This document shows, piece by piece, positions 46,741 through 61,541 of a DNA stretch of 64,000 bases; the stretch's first letter is position 1; each line of letters starts with the position of its first letter. Below the pieces are notes generated by a model that did no database searches, had not been told where the DNA came from, and worked only from the letters and a program-made list of their open reading frames with translations. The DNA comes from Brachypodium distachyon (Eukaryota; Streptophyta; Magnoliopsida; Poales; Poaceae): assembly GCF_000005505.3 (NCBI RefSeq), contig NC_011032.1, positions 18,501 to 82,500 of the forward strand. The letters run 5' to 3'. Made by a program: the position numbers and the translations under genes.

Positions 46741-47100
46741 TTAATTGATGATCTTGATTTTCTTGGAAATCGTGTAAAGGTTATTTGGATTTGATACAGC
46801 GACTTGTGCAAGCATTTTACGGTTAAGAATCAATTTCTTCTTATATAGGTTGTGTATTAATTTACTATAACTATCGAATACTTTAAATATCCGCGTTGCT
46901 GCGTTTATCCGAGTGATCCACAAACGGCGAAAATCCCTCTTTTGCCTACCTCTATCTCTATGAGAGGAAACAAAAGCTCTTTTTACCTGTTGGGTAATCA
47001 TTCGATTAAGTCTTAAATGAGCCCCTCTAAAATTTGAGGCAAATGAACGCATTTTTGTTCGTCGTCTCCGGGCTATATATCCTCGCGGAACTCTGGTCAT
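46741..47100 (-). CDS. rpl20: Large ribosomal subunit protein bL20c
   Basis: 119-residue L20, an early 23S rRNA-binding protein. It starts [20 protein letters not shown], followed by the helical RNA-binding part ([45 protein letters not shown]). It is convergent with rps18 and downstream of rps12 exon 1. Confidence 0.98.
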   Translation of the reverse strand: MTRVPRGYIARRRRTKMRSFASNFRGAHLRLNRMITQQVKRAFVSSHRDRGRQKRDFRRLWITRINAATRIFKVFDSYSKLIHNLYKKKLILNRKMLAQVAVSNPNNLYTISKKIKIIN

Positions 47101-47792
47101 TGAATCAAATTAACCTTAATGAATAACTAATGATTTCTCTTCTTTTAGCCATCCTTTTCCCCATTAATAACAAAACGAATTATTCCGATATATAAAATAT
47201 TAATTCCAATGGCTTTTGCTATAGTAACCTTCCCAACCACGATTTTTTTTCTACTCCCTTCAGTTATTTCTATGCGAAATAACAAATTAATTCTAATGAT
47301 ACTAAAAAAATAGTGGGTTCCATCGTTTCTATGGTTCCCTTTTAAACGGCGAGGCCCTCTCTATACACCGGAGCCCCTTCTTTTATCAAAAGGTATTGTG
47401 AACTTGTATAGTTCACATTCTTTGGCTCTACCTATCCATTATAGAGTAAATAGCTCTTTTCACAATAAGAGTTATCCATACAGTGACGGCATTTAATTAT
47501 GAAAGTTAGCTAAGTAGCTGACCCTGTTAGTCCGTTCTTTTAAGATAAAGGAACATAAGCCTTTTTCTTTTTATTACTTTTTCCTCCGCTTAATGGATAA
47601 CTATTTGCTACCAATGGAGGAATTGCTTCTTATTTCCAATTTAGATAACTGGATTTGCACCAAAGGAAACCACAAATTCCATATATCATAGAAATCTAGG
47701 ATAGAGAAGCTATATCCTATTCATTGGTACCAATCATGGCTACTTCAATTTTTTTTTTATTTTTTTGAAGTCATGATCTGAACGAGTCGCAC
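47101..47792. other. rps12 exon 1-rpl20 spacer
   Basis: Apart from the trans-intron half, AT-rich sequence without a gene. Confidence 0.7.
47300..47792 (-). other. 5' half of the trans-spliced rps12 intron 1
   Basis: Directly after rps12 exon 1 the minus strand reads GTGCGACTCG, a group II 5' splice site. The following few hundred bases carry domain-I-like elements but no domain V, which lies with exon 2 in the inverted repeat outside this window. The downstream limit near 47300 is a guess. Confidence 0.6.
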
Positions 47793-47906
47793 ATACACCC
47801 TAGCACATGTTCCTCGACGCTGAGGACATCCTTTAAGCGCGGCTGTTTTTCTAGCAGTTCGTATTGGCTGTCTTGCGTTTCTAATAAGTTGTTTAACCGT
47901 TGGCAT
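47793..47906 (-). CDS. rps12: Small ribosomal subunit protein uS12c, 5' exon (trans-spliced)
   Basis: First exon (114 bp, 38 codons) of S12, the decoding-centre protein. It reads [20 protein letters not shown] then [18 protein letters not shown] and stops at a group II 5' site. The other exons are encoded in the inverted repeat, outside the window, and are joined by trans-splicing; this split is universal in land plants. The frame remains open to 47771 only by chance. Confidence 0.96.
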
Positions 47907-48047
47907 GTTGTATGTATATAGAAAAAAGTAGATTGGTTTAGATCCATCTTAACCTGATGATTGATCATCATGAAGTCTTTCTATTTTCTATTAAATCGAA
48001 GAAAACCCGAATTTAGGTGTGAAATAACTTTACAAGAAATCCGGGCA

Positions 48048-48698
48048 CTACCAATCCTTAAACATTTCTGGAAACCACACTGGATCAGTATCGCAGTGCT
48101 CGTGAATCATTTCATCCCCTACAATATCGACAAGCCCATAAGCTTTGGCTTCGTCTGCTGACATAAAAACATCCCTTTCCATGTCTTCGGATACAACCCA
48201 AAAAGGCTTGCCTGTTCTTAGTGCATAAACCCTTGTGATCATTTCGCGAACTTTGTGTAACTCTTCCACTTCTAGTAAAAATTCTGGTGTCCTTGCTCGA
48301 TAATAAGCACTAGCAGGTTGGTGAAGCATAATCCTCGCGTGAGGGAATGCTATACGCTTGGTGGGTTCTCCTCCAAGCAGAATGAAGGACGCCATGGACG
48401 CAGCTATTCCGAGGCATATTGTATATATATCCGGTGTCACCGTTTGCATCGTATCAAAAATAGCCATTCCTGAGATTAGCCATCCGCCTGGGGAGTTTAT
48501 AAACAAAAAAATATCACTAATTCCATCTTCTATACTGAGATATACCATGAGACCTGTAATATGATTCGTGATCTCGCAACGAATCTCTTGACCTAAAAAA
48601 AGTGTCCTTTCTCGATACATAACATTGTATAAGTCAACCCAAGTCGCTTCTTCATCTCCGGGAATCTGGTAAGGTACTTTTGGAACACCAATGGGCAT
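48048..48698 (-). CDS. clpP: ATP-dependent Clp protease proteolytic subunit
   Basis: Serine protease of the stromal Clp complex. It has 216 residues starting [20 protein letters not shown]. The catalytic triad is visible: Ser101 (GIAASMASF), His126 (IMLHQPAS) and Asp172 (SEDMERDVF). Most land plants have two introns in clpP; here the frame is uninterrupted, a known grass trait. It is followed by rps12 exon 1 and rpl20 on the same strand. Confidence 0.98.
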   Translation of the reverse strand: MPIGVPKVPYQIPGDEEATWVDLYNVMYRERTLFLGQEIRCEITNHITGLMVYLSIEDGISDIFLFINSPGGWLISGMAIFDTMQTVTPDIYTICLGIAASMASFILLGGEPTKRIAFPHARIMLHQPASAYYRARTPEFLLEVEELHKVREMITRVYALRTGKPFWVVSEDMERDVFMSADEAKAYGLVDIVGDEMIHEHCDTDPVWFPEMFKDW

Positions 48699-50737
<2,039 letters not shown>

Positions 50738-50908
50738 TACACATTGTTATGGTATCTTTCATTTCACCTTTCTTTTTTGATTTGGCATGGGAAACATCTC
50801 CCATCCTTTCTTTTACTTTTTTTCTTTGTTTATATGGTTTTCTTTCTTTATATGGGAAATTTTCCCAAATGAAAAATGAATAGGTGTGGAAGTTATAATT
50901 GTAAATAA

Positions 50909-51031
<123 letters not shown>

Positions 51032-51035
51032 TTTT

Positions 51036-51079
51036 ATGGAAGTAAGAAGTCTACCCATCTGGTAGACTTCTTACTTCCA

Positions 51080-51080
<1 letters not shown>
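51036..51080. terminator. 20-bp perfect inverted repeat between psbT and psbN
   Basis: 51036-51055 and 51061-51080 are exact reverse complements with loop catct. It lies five bases after the psbT stop and overlaps the last base of the psbN stop codon, so it can form a 3' stem for RNA of either strand. Confidence 0.88.
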
Positions 51081-51229
<149 letters not shown>

Positions 51230-51314
51230 TTACAATGGATCTACAAAAAGATCGTGTATTTACAACTACAACGGAATAGTATACAAAGTCAACACCAACG
51301 ATTAAATCGAATTT

Positions 51315-51536
51315 ATGGCTACGCAAACCGTTGAAGATAGTTCTAAACCTAAACCAAGACGAACTGGTGCAGGTAGTTTATTGAAACCCTTGAATTCGGA
51401 ATATGGGAAAGTAGCTCCAGGTTGGGGGACTACTCCTTTTATGGGGGTCGCAATGGCTTTATTCGCGATATTCCTATCTATCATTTTAGAAATTTATAAT
51501 TCTTCTGTTTTATTGGACGGAATTTTAACCTATTAG
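51315..51536 (+). CDS. psbH: Photosystem II phosphoprotein H
   Basis: 73-residue single-helix protein. The N-terminal stromal part [17 protein letters not shown] holds the phosphorylated threonine region; the helix is [18 protein letters not shown]. It ends LLDGILTY, with Y in place of the more common N or polar end residue. Third gene of the psbB operon. Confidence 0.98.
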   Translation: MATQTVEDSSKPKPRRTGAGSLLKPLNSEYGKVAPGWGTTPFMGVAMALFAIFLSIILEIYNSSVLLDGILTY

Positions 51537-51666
51537 GTTTCTACTAACTAAAAGTACGAAGTCGNAGTTTTTCCATCCAAAAAAAGCCTTTCTAGTTTAA
51601 GCTCTACATTTCTAGACATTCTGGTAGTTCGACCGCGGAATTTTTTTGTTTCGGTATCTCTGGAAT

Positions 51667-53121
<1,455 letters not shown>

Positions 53122-53308
53122 GGAAGGCATATCATAGAGAATTAGAATTCTCATATATAATATTGGGTAGGTTGTGGTATTTCATTGCTACAAACATGGG
53201 TTATTGTAAAATAACACATGTCATTTGGATACTTCTCTTCAACTCCGAAGTATTTTGATATAATACAAATAGTTGAAGTTAATTTTACAAAAGAAAAAAA
53301 GGCGGATT

Positions 53309-54548
<1,240 letters not shown>

Positions 54549-54590
54549 GTATTTTTCAGGTTGATTCATTCAACCGTGAAGTACCGTGCA

Positions 54591-54640
54591 TAGGTATCTA
54601 GGAAATAGTTACTTCGAAGTGAATTTTCCCTAGATACCTA
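54591..54640. terminator. petD/rpoA convergent stem-loop
   Basis: taggtatctagg (54591-54602) pairs perfectly with cctagataccta (54629-54640), with a smaller acttcgaagt palindrome at the tip. It lies 43 bases after petD and before the 3' end of rpoA on the other strand. Confidence 0.82.
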
Positions 54641-54757
54641 AAATCCATTTTATTATGATCCATTTCGCGAAAATATAGATTCTCCTGAAGATGCAAACTT
54701 GTTTTTTTCTTTTTATCCTAACTCGAAAAAGAAGAAGAGCCAAAAATTGCAATGGAT

Positions 54758-55777
54758 TTAAAACGAGAGCTTATTCTTAAGTAAATCAACTGGGAGATGC
54801 TTCTCTAGAGTGTCCCATATCTGTTTTCCATCTTCCATACGAAAACTGTCAATTCTCATAAGATCTTCTTCAGTCTTACTCAAAAGGTCCAATAGTGTAT
54901 GTATATTGGCCCTTTTGAGATAATTATACGTTCTAGAAGGCAATTCTAATTGATCAATAAAAATAAAATTCAATGGAATTCCTTTTTTGTTTTTCTTTCG
55001 ATTAGTCAATCTTTTTTGAAAAGTAAAAAGGGGTGGAGTAAACCTGTTTTTATTTTCTTCGAAACCAGTTCCCTCTTCCTCTGCGTGTAGAAAAGGAAGA
55101 AATAAATCAATCAAATTACGAGAAGCCTCATAAAGCGCTTCCTTAGGGGTTAAACTTCCATTAGTCCATATTTCGAGAAAAAGTATCTCGTGTTTTTCAT
55201 TTCCATTCCCACAAGAAAAAATACTATAATTCACATTTCGAACAGGCATGGATACAGCATCTATAGGATAACTTCCATCTTGATAGTTCTTTCTAAGTTC
55301 CGTCTGATATCCACGATCTCTCTTGATCTGTAACTGAATACAGAAATCAATGGGCTCGGTCAAGTTAGCTATAGGCTGTGCCGTATCAACGACTTCTACG
55401 GAAGGTGGTAAGATGATATCTTGAGCAGTTATGCATCTGGGACCTTTGACGCAAATGGATGCGTCTCTAACTCCATAGAGATTACTTCTCAATACAATTT
55501 CTTTCAAATTTACTAAAATTTCTTGTACGGATTCTTCAATACCCGCTATTGTAGAATATTCGTGTGGCACGCTTCCAAATTTTGCACGTGTGATACATGT
55601 TCCTTCTATTTCTCCAAGTAAAGCTCTTCGCAAGGCAATACCGACGGTATCTGCTTGACCTTTTATAAGCGGGGACAGAATGAAACGACCATAATAAAGA
55701 CGCTTACTATCTACTCTTGATTCAACACACTTCCACTGTAATGTTTGAGTGGATCCTGCTACCTCCTCTCGAACCAT
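54758..55777 (-). CDS. rpoA: RNA polymerase alpha subunit
   Basis: Alpha subunit of the plastid-encoded polymerase; the dimer nucleates core assembly. It has 339 residues. The N-terminal dimerisation domain contains [29 protein letters not shown]; the C-terminal domain, which contacts promoters or regulators, ends in [34 protein letters not shown]. It is the last gene of the S10-like ribosomal protein cluster on the minus strand. Confidence 0.98.
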   Translation of the reverse strand: MVREEVAGSTQTLQWKCVESRVDSKRLYYGRFILSPLIKGQADTVGIALRRALLGEIEGTCITRAKFGSVPHEYSTIAGIEESVQEILVNLKEIVLRSNLYGVRDASICVKGPRCITAQDIILPPSVEVVDTAQPIANLTEPIDFCIQLQIKRDRGYQTELRKNYQDGSYPIDAVSMPVRNVNYSIFSCGNGNEKHEILFLEIWTNGSLTPKEALYEASRNLIDLFLPFLHAEEEGTGFEENKNRFTPPLFTFQKRLTNRKKNKKGIPLNFIFIDQLELPSRTYNYLKRANIHTLLDLLSKTEEDLMRIDSFRMEDGKQIWDTLEKHLPVDLLKNKLSF

Positions 55778-55841
55778 AATAGACTAGTATTATTATTTGA
55801 TCATTGAATCGTTTATTTCTCTTGAAAGCGGGTTAATTCTT

Positions 55842-56273
55842 TTACAGACGCCTTTTTTTAGGCGGTCGACATCCATTATGCGGCATAGGTGTTACATCGC
55901 GTATACAACTTAAGCGCACACCACTTTTAGCAATGGCTCGTAATGCGGCATCTCTTCCACTACCAGCGCCCTTTACCATAACTTCTGCTCGTTGTAAACC
56001 TACTGTACGAATAGCATCGACTGCTGTTCTTTGACCAGCATAGGGTGATGCTTTTCTTGAGCTTTTGAATCCACAAGTACCCGCAGAGGACCAGAAAACC
56101 ACTCGACCTTGTGGGTCTGTAACAGTTATAATGGTATTGTTGAAACTAGCTTGAACATGAATAACCCCTTTTGTTATTCTACGTGCACTCTTCCGTAAAC
56201 TAAAACGTGCATTCCTACGTAAACCAATACGCACTCTCTTACGTGAACCTATTTTTGGTACAGCTTTTGCCAT
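55842..56273 (-). CDS. rps11: Small ribosomal subunit protein uS11c
   Basis: 143-residue S11 of the 30S platform. It starts [20 protein letters not shown]; conserved blocks are [21 protein letters not shown] and [17 protein letters not shown] at the C-terminus. It precedes rpoA by 64 bases. Confidence 0.98.
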   Translation of the reverse strand: MAKAVPKIGSRKRVRIGLRRNARFSLRKSARRITKGVIHVQASFNNTIITVTDPQGRVVFWSSAGTCGFKSSRKASPYAGQRTAVDAIRTVGLQRAEVMVKGAGSGRDAALRAIAKSGVRLSCIRDVTPMPHNGCRPPKKRRL

Positions 56274-56460
56274 ATTTTATTATCTCATAAATCTCATAAA
56301 TATGAGTAAAAAAAATAAAAAAAAGATACAAAGATATCCGTTTCAGGGTAAAATATACCCTTTACTTTAATTATTTCAAATTATTTTATTATTAATTTAA
56401 ACATTCCCGCAGGTATTCTTTTTTTTTACTTTTTAGAAAGTAAAGTGCTTTTTCGAAAGA

Positions 56461-56574
56461 TTATCCCTGTCTTTGTTTATGTTTCGGGTTGGAGCAAATG
56501 ACTCTAATTCGGCCACGCCTACGAATCAGTCGACATTTTGTACAAATTTTACGAACGGAAGCTCTTATTTTCAT
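56461..56574 (-). CDS. rpl36: Large ribosomal subunit protein bL36c
   Basis: 37-residue zinc-ribbon protein: [37 protein letters not shown]. The CxxC...C...H zinc ligands are intact. The frame extends 27 codons upstream without conservation. Confidence 0.97.
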
Positions 56575-56680
56575 ATTTCCGTATCCTTTCTTAAACCATG
56601 AATCTAATCTTTTGGAAAAAATAAGTCTCTTCGCTGTAATTTTTGAACTTTGCATTTATTATTCTAGAAAAAAGAAAAAC

Positions 56681-57004
56681 CTAATCCTTCAAATCTTCGC
56701 TATCCTTCAAATCTTCGCTATCCTTCGAGTCTTCGATACGCTTCGAATCCTTATGGGGAAGTCTATAAATGATACGTCCCTTGCTTGAATCATAACGACT
56801 TACTTCAATTTTGACCCTATCCCCCATCAGTATTCGTATAGAACTAGACCGAATCTTTCCTGAAATATAGCCCAGGATGATGGTGTCATTCTCTAGACGA
56901 ACGCGGAACATTCCGTTGGGTAGGGCTTCCGTAACTAAACCTTCGAAAGTTACTTTTGCTTCTCTCGGGTTTTTCTTTTCTCGCCTATTTTTTTTTTCTG
57001 TCAT
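56681..57004 (-). CDS. infA: Translation initiation factor IF-1
   Basis: 107-residue IF-1 with the OB fold: [61 protein letters not shown]. The gene is intact here, though it is lost or decayed in many dicots. The C-terminal tail after residue 83 is an acidic/basic repeat ([22 protein letters not shown]) encoded by an 18-bp tandem repeat, an extension beyond bacterial IF-1. Confidence 0.96.
   Translation of the reverse strand: MTEKKNRREKKNPREAKVTFEGLVTEALPNGMFRVRLENDTIILGYISGKIRSSSIRILMGDRVKIEVSRYDSSKGRIIYRLPHKDSKRIEDSKDSEDLKDSEDLKD
56684..56737 (-). repeat. 18-bp tandem repeat at the 3' end of infA
   Basis: atccttcaaatcttcgct occurs exactly at 56684-56701 and 56702-56719, with a third diverged copy at 56720-56737. 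In frame it encodes repeated SEDLKD. Copy number differences change protein length by six residues. Confidence 0.9.
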
Positions 57005-57084
57005 TTTTTTTTTCTGCTATTTTTTTCTTTTTATTTGAATAATAGGAAGTTCGAGAGAGAATTCGGGCACTATAGGCAAGGCGA

Positions 57085-57495
57085 TTACCATATATAACAT
57101 AAGACTTCTCCCCCAATTCTGTTTAGTCGAGCCTCTCGATCTGTCATTATCCCTCGAGAAGTAGAAAGAATAGCAATTCCCATTCCACCCAAAACTTTAG
57201 GAATTCCTTGATAGTTGGTATAAATTCGTAAGCCGGGTCGGCTGATACGCTTTAAAAAAGTTCTTGTTCTATATATTCCTTTTCTAGTCTTTCTCTTTTG
57301 ATGTCGCAAAGTTAAAACCAAGAAATATCTGTTACGTTCCTGATGTTTCCGAACACTTTCAATAAAACCCTCTCGTAGAAGTATTTTTACAATGTTTTCA
57401 GTAATATTTGTAGATACTACTCGAACTGTTGCTTTTTTATTCATGTCCGCGTTTCTTATAGAGGTTAGTAAATCAGCAATAGTGTCTTTGCCCAT
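57085..57495 (-). CDS. rps8: Small ribosomal subunit protein uS8c
   Basis: 136-residue S8 that binds the central domain of 16S rRNA. It starts [20 protein letters not shown]; the conserved end [33 protein letters not shown] includes the STSRG motif. Confidence 0.98.
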   Translation of the reverse strand: MGKDTIADLLTSIRNADMNKKATVRVVSTNITENIVKILLREGFIESVRKHQERNRYFLVLTLRHQKRKTRKGIYRTRTFLKRISRPGLRIYTNYQGIPKVLGGMGIAILSTSRGIMTDREARLNRIGGEVLCYIW

Positions 57496-57636
57496 AAGAT
57501 TCTAATTCTAGGTTCCTCCCAATTTTTCTATAATCAACATGTTTTCTTTTTTTTCTTTTCATTTTAGATTTTAAAACATATACGTGAAACACAATCTACT
57601 AATTCACTCTTTGATCTAAATTTCGCCTACTAGTAT

Positions 57637-58008
57637 TTATAATACTTCAGGAGCTAATGAAACTATTTTGGTAAAATTCAATTCTCTCAATTCCTCGGTG
57701 ATCGCCCCAAAAACTCGAGTTCCTTTTGGATTTCCTTTTTGATCAATTATAACCGCTGCATTGTCATCATAGCGGATTATTATACCGTCTTCACATTTGA
57801 ACTCTTTACATGTACGTACAATTACAGCTCGAATTACTTCGGATCTTTCTAGAGGCATTTGGGGCACTGCGTCTTTGATTACAGCAACAATAACATCACC
57901 AATACGAGCATATCGCTGATTACCAGCAGTTCCTATGACTCGAATACACATCAATTTTCGAGCTCCACTATTATCTGCTACATTTAAAAGGGTCTGAGGT
58001 TGAATCAT
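57637..58008 (-). CDS. rpl14: Large ribosomal subunit protein uL14c
   Basis: 123-residue L14. It starts [20 protein letters not shown]; the family block [30 protein letters not shown] is present, and the C-terminus is [14 protein letters not shown]. It lies at the 50S-30S interface. Confidence 0.98.
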   Translation of the reverse strand: MIQPQTLLNVADNSGARKLMCIRVIGTAGNQRYARIGDVIVAVIKDAVPQMPLERSEVIRAVIVRTCKEFKCEDGIIIRYDDNAAVIIDQKGNPKGTRVFGAITEELRELNFTKIVSLAPEVL

Positions 58009-58094
58009 ATTATTTGGATTTCAATTTTTTATTTCGATGCAAAAGGATGAAAGAAATATTGTCTTTCCAGAAAGAAAAACCCGTTTTTGGGGTT

Positions 58095-59554
58095 CTATAT
58101 CTCTAATCGAATAAATTGACTTCGTATGGGCATTTTACTGGCAGCTATGGAGATAGCTGCTCTAGCTACAGTTTCGGATACTCCACCCATTTCATAAAGT
58201 ATACGACCTGGTTTAACAACAGCTACCCAATATTCGGGGGACCCCTTTCCCGAGCCCATACGTGTTTCCGTGGGTCTTAGTGTAACTGGTTTGTCGGGAA
58301 ATATACGTACCCATATTTTTCCACCACGACGTGCATATCGTGTTATTGCTCTTCGTCCCGCTTCTATCTGTCTCGCCGTGATCCAAGTGGGTTCAAGTGC
58401 TTGAAGAGCATATCTACCAAAACAAATACGATTGCCTCGGCAGGATTTTCCTTTCATTCTTCCTCTATGTTGTTTGCGAAATTTGGTTCTTTTGGGGTTA
58501 TAGTCGATGGTTCTTTCGTAGTTCCATCTCTACTGCAAAACTGGACATGAGAGTTTCTTCTCATCCAGCTCCTCGCGAATTAAATGAGAAAGCGTGCAAA
58601 TTGCTCTAATTCCATAATATTCAAAAATATTATGGATAGATACACATTAATAGGTAATAGAAAAAGTTAGTTTTTTTTATTTTTCATAGTTAATTTTGTT
58701 CAAATAGAAAAATATATAGTCAAGAAAGAAGATCTAGAATATATCTAGATGTGTGTGTCTATTTATCTATATTCTATTTTTAACGTAATCCTTCTTAAAA
58801 AAAATATCTTTCTTTTTACTTTTATTGAATTTATTGAATTATTGAATTGCGGTAAAGTATTCTAATTCAATAAGGATTTCGCGGGCGAATATTTACTCTA
58901 TTCCTGTCTTATTTGGTAATTTATAACCTTACCAAATAAGACAATTTTTGGGGTTTGTTCCGCCATCCCGTCCAATGAGGTTTTTGGATCTTTGCATAAA
59001 TCCTATGGAGTCATAGGTTCTGTCGTTCCCACTGCTTCTCCTTGAATGGTTAGGTCTGAATCCCGCAACGGAGCTTCAAAAAAATGTCTTTCCGAGTTAA
59101 TTTTCTCAGTTTTATTAACCCGGGTGGCTCTTTAATTATTGCTTTAAATTTGTAGTTCTTGTTTCAAGTTACGATTTCTAATTCTCTGTTATTTTTATTA
59201 TATTATATTGATGCTTTATCACATTGCCTTTTTTGATGCAATTCATAGACCATACATATTGGAATCCTATATCTTACTTATTCTTCTTTCTATCATCTTT
59301 CCCTTTATCTACATCCCTTTAGTTTTGCTTCAGAACCTAGAATCTCGTTTCTTTTTTAGAGAAAAAATTGCAGTTGCTACAACTATATGATAGATCTACT
59401 CATTTATGATAGAGATATTTATTCAGATAGTGACTGCTTCTTAGTTAGGATCTCGACAATACGAAGCAATAGGTTGGTTATTAGTTAATTTTCTATAATT
59501 ACTAAATTTTTTTCTTTTTTTAAAGAAAAAAATAACGAGTCACACACTAAGCAT
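58095..59554 (-). CDS. rpl16: Large ribosomal subunit protein uL16c, two exons
   Basis: Exon 1 is nine bases (ATGCTTAGT, 59546-59554); exon 2 is 58095-58496 beginning CCCAAAAGAACC. Joined: [20 protein letters not shown]..., 136 residues. The block [30 protein letters not shown] is the L16 signature. The internal ATG (MKGKS) is not the start. Confidence 0.96.
58497..59545 (-). other. Group II intron in rpl16
   Basis: 1049 bp, opening GTGTGACTCG at 59545 and ending ..TATAAC. Domain V at 58538-58571 (GAGCTGGATG...TCCAGTTT). Very AT-rich middle part. Confidence 0.93.
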
Positions 59555-59697
59555 AGCAATTATATTAAATGATTTATCAATTTTCATTAAATCTTATAGA
59601 AAGAGGTATAATTTCTTCTTTTTTTTAGGGATTTCGGGAAAAAAGGCTCTTGTCATTTTTTATTCTATCACTGCACAGAATGCGAAGACAAGATTAG

Positions 59698-60417
59698 TTA
59701 TTCTTCATCTACGAATATCCAAATTTTTACACCTAATACTCCATAGATAGTTCGAATTGGATAGCAACAATAATCAATTTTAGCGCGAATTGTTTGGAGA
59801 GGAAGTCTACCCTTTTTGATGCATTCCGCACGTGCAATTTCTTTTCCTCCGAGACGACCCGCTATTTTTACTTTGACTCCCCTTATATCTGCTTTTTTAG
59901 TTAATTCAATGGCTTTTTTTATTGCCTTTCGGAATGAAACTCGATTTTTTAATTGAAAAGCTATATATTCTGCAAGAATGTTAGGTTGTCTATAAGGCTC
60001 TTTAACTTTTTCGATAGAAATATTAAGTCTCTGGTTTACAGAGTTAATTTCTTTTTGTAGATCTTTCTCTAATTCTTCGATTACTCCCTTTTTCTTTAAT
60101 AAATTTGGAAATCCTATATGGATTATGACGTGGATCGTATCAATTTCTTTTTGAATTTCTATATGTGTAATTACTTCGGAACTTGAACCTGAGTCCATTT
60201 TTCTATTATGTGTAATTACTTCGGAACTTGAGTCTGATTCTATTTTTCTATTCGAGCCCTTTTTCCTATTTTTTTGTATATAGTTCTTGATACAATTCCT
60301 TATTTTTTTATCTTCCTGTAGACCCTCAGAATAATTTTTTGGTTGTGCGAACCAAAAGGAATGGTGTTTTTGGGTTGTACCAAGTCTGAAACCAAGTGGA
60401 TTTATTTTTTGTCCCAT
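59698..60417 (-). CDS. rps3: Small ribosomal subunit protein uS3c
   Basis: 239-residue S3 at the mRNA entry site. It starts [21 protein letters not shown] duplicated stretch is visible near residues 58-86: [13 protein letters not shown] and [13 protein letters not shown] in tandem. The C-terminal S3 domain has [25 protein letters not shown]. Confidence 0.97.
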   Translation of the reverse strand: MGQKINPLGFRLGTTQKHHSFWFAQPKNYSEGLQEDKKIRNCIKNYIQKNRKKGSNRKIESDSSSEVITHNRKMDSGSSSEVITHIEIQKEIDTIHVIIHIGFPNLLKKKGVIEELEKDLQKEINSVNQRLNISIEKVKEPYRQPNILAEYIAFQLKNRVSFRKAIKKAIELTKKADIRGVKVKIAGRLGGKEIARAECIKKGRLPLQTIRAKIDYCCYPIRTIYGVLGVKIWIFVDEE

Positions 60418-60473
60418 ATTTTTCCTATTCTATTTTTTTTTACGGGGAATCGAATCTTAGCTGGATCTAAGGG

Positions 60474-60923
60474 TTATTTAGATCTCTTTACTATATTTAG
60501 TGCAATTGTTATATGACACATGCTTTTTTTTATGGGGAAACTGCGCCCTCGAGCCCGAGGTCTGAATTTTTTCATAATAGTACTTCTACTGACTTCGGCT
60601 TTAGTTATGAATAAATTCGCTTTGTCGAAATCCCTATAATGAGCAGCATTTGCTGCTGCCGAATAAACCAACTTTAAGATGGGATAAGATGCTCGATAAG
60701 GCATGAGGTTCAGTATCATAACTGTTTCCTCATAGTAACGCCAGCGAATCTCATCAAGAACCCTTTGTGCTTTGAAGACAGACATATGGATACGTTTTTG
60801 TGCTTTGAAAACTCGCTCGAACTTAAGTAGACGATCGGTTGGAACTTTCCTTGCAAGTTTCCTTAGCCCACTTTTCTTCTTCTTTATCCTAGGGATATAC
60901 TTTACTAATTTGAAACTTGTCAT
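60474..60923 (-). CDS. rpl22: Large ribosomal subunit protein uL22c
   Basis: 149-residue L22 lining the exit tunnel. The start is [20 protein letters not shown] at 60923; the open frame to 60959 adds 12 non-conserved residues. A short internal duplication ([24 protein letters not shown]) lies near 37-58. The signature [18 protein letters not shown] is at the end. Last LSC gene before inverted repeat B. Confidence 0.96.
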   Translation of the reverse strand: MTSFKLVKYIPRIKKKKSGLRKLARKVPTDRLLKFERVFKAQKRIHMSVFKAQRVLDEIRWRYYEETVMILNLMPYRASYPILKLVYSAAANAAHYRDFDKANLFITKAEVSRSTIMKKFRPRARGRSFPIKKSMCHITIALNIVKRSK

Positions 60924-60996
60924 AAATAAGGTTATTCCCCGCCTACCTTTACTTTGCATCTTTTTTTTATTCTGAATCTTTCTATTCTGAATTCAG

Positions 60997-61278
60997 TTAA
61001 CGACGAGATTTAGTATCCTTTCTTGCATTTTCATAACTCGTGAAATGCCGAGTAGGTACGAATTCCCCCAATTTGCGACCTACCATAGGATTTGTTATGT
61101 AAATAGGTATATGTTCCTTTCCATTATGAATCGCGATTGTATGGCCAACCATTGTGGGTAGAATGCTAGATGCCCGGGACCACGTTACTATTGTTTCTTT
61201 CTCCTCCTTCATATTGACCTTTTCTATTTTTGCCAATAAATGATGAGCTACAAAAGGATTCGTTTTTTTTCGTGTCAC
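60997..61278 (-). CDS. rps19: Small ribosomal subunit protein uS19c
   Basis: 93-residue S19 of the 30S head. It starts [20 protein letters not shown]. The signature is [31 protein letters not shown]. It is separated from rpl2 by trnH on the opposite strand, the grass arrangement. Confidence 0.98.
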   Translation of the reverse strand: MTRKKTNPFVAHHLLAKIEKVNMKEEKETIVTWSRASSILPTMVGHTIAIHNGKEHIPIYITNPMVGRKLGEFVPTRHFTSYENARKDTKSRR

Positions 61279-61411
61279 AGCTGATTACTCCTTTTTTTTC
61301 CTTTTTAAAGAGCGGCAATCTATGTCCAATATCTCGATCGAAGTATGGAGGTCAGAATAAATAGAATAATGATGAATGGAAAAAAGAGAAAAATCCTGTA
61401 GCTGGATAAGG

Positions 61412-61486
61412 GGCGGATGTAGCCAAGTGGATCAAGGCAGTGGATTGTGAATCCACCATGCGCGGGTTCAATTCCCGTCGTTCGCC
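61412..61486 (+). tRNA. trnH-GUG: tRNA-His (GUG)
   Basis: GGCGGAT at the 5' end pairs with GTTCGCC (G-U pairs included), anticodon loop TTGTGAA, T arm CGGGTTCAATTCCCG. An encoded G at 61411 and C at 61487 can form the extra G-1:C73 pair of tRNA-His. It sits between rps19 and rpl2, inside the grass inverted repeat. Confidence 0.96.
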
Positions 61487-61541
61487 CATCGCATTATTGC
61501 AAATGCAAAAAATGCAATTTTCCATATTCCTAGTTACGTAT

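Noticed and set aside
59208..59390. 60-codon hydrophobic frame inside the rpl16 intron, considered as a maturase or membrane protein
   Set aside because: Too short, no reverse transcriptase or maturase motif, and AT-rich intron sequence gives such Leu/Ile/Phe runs by chance.
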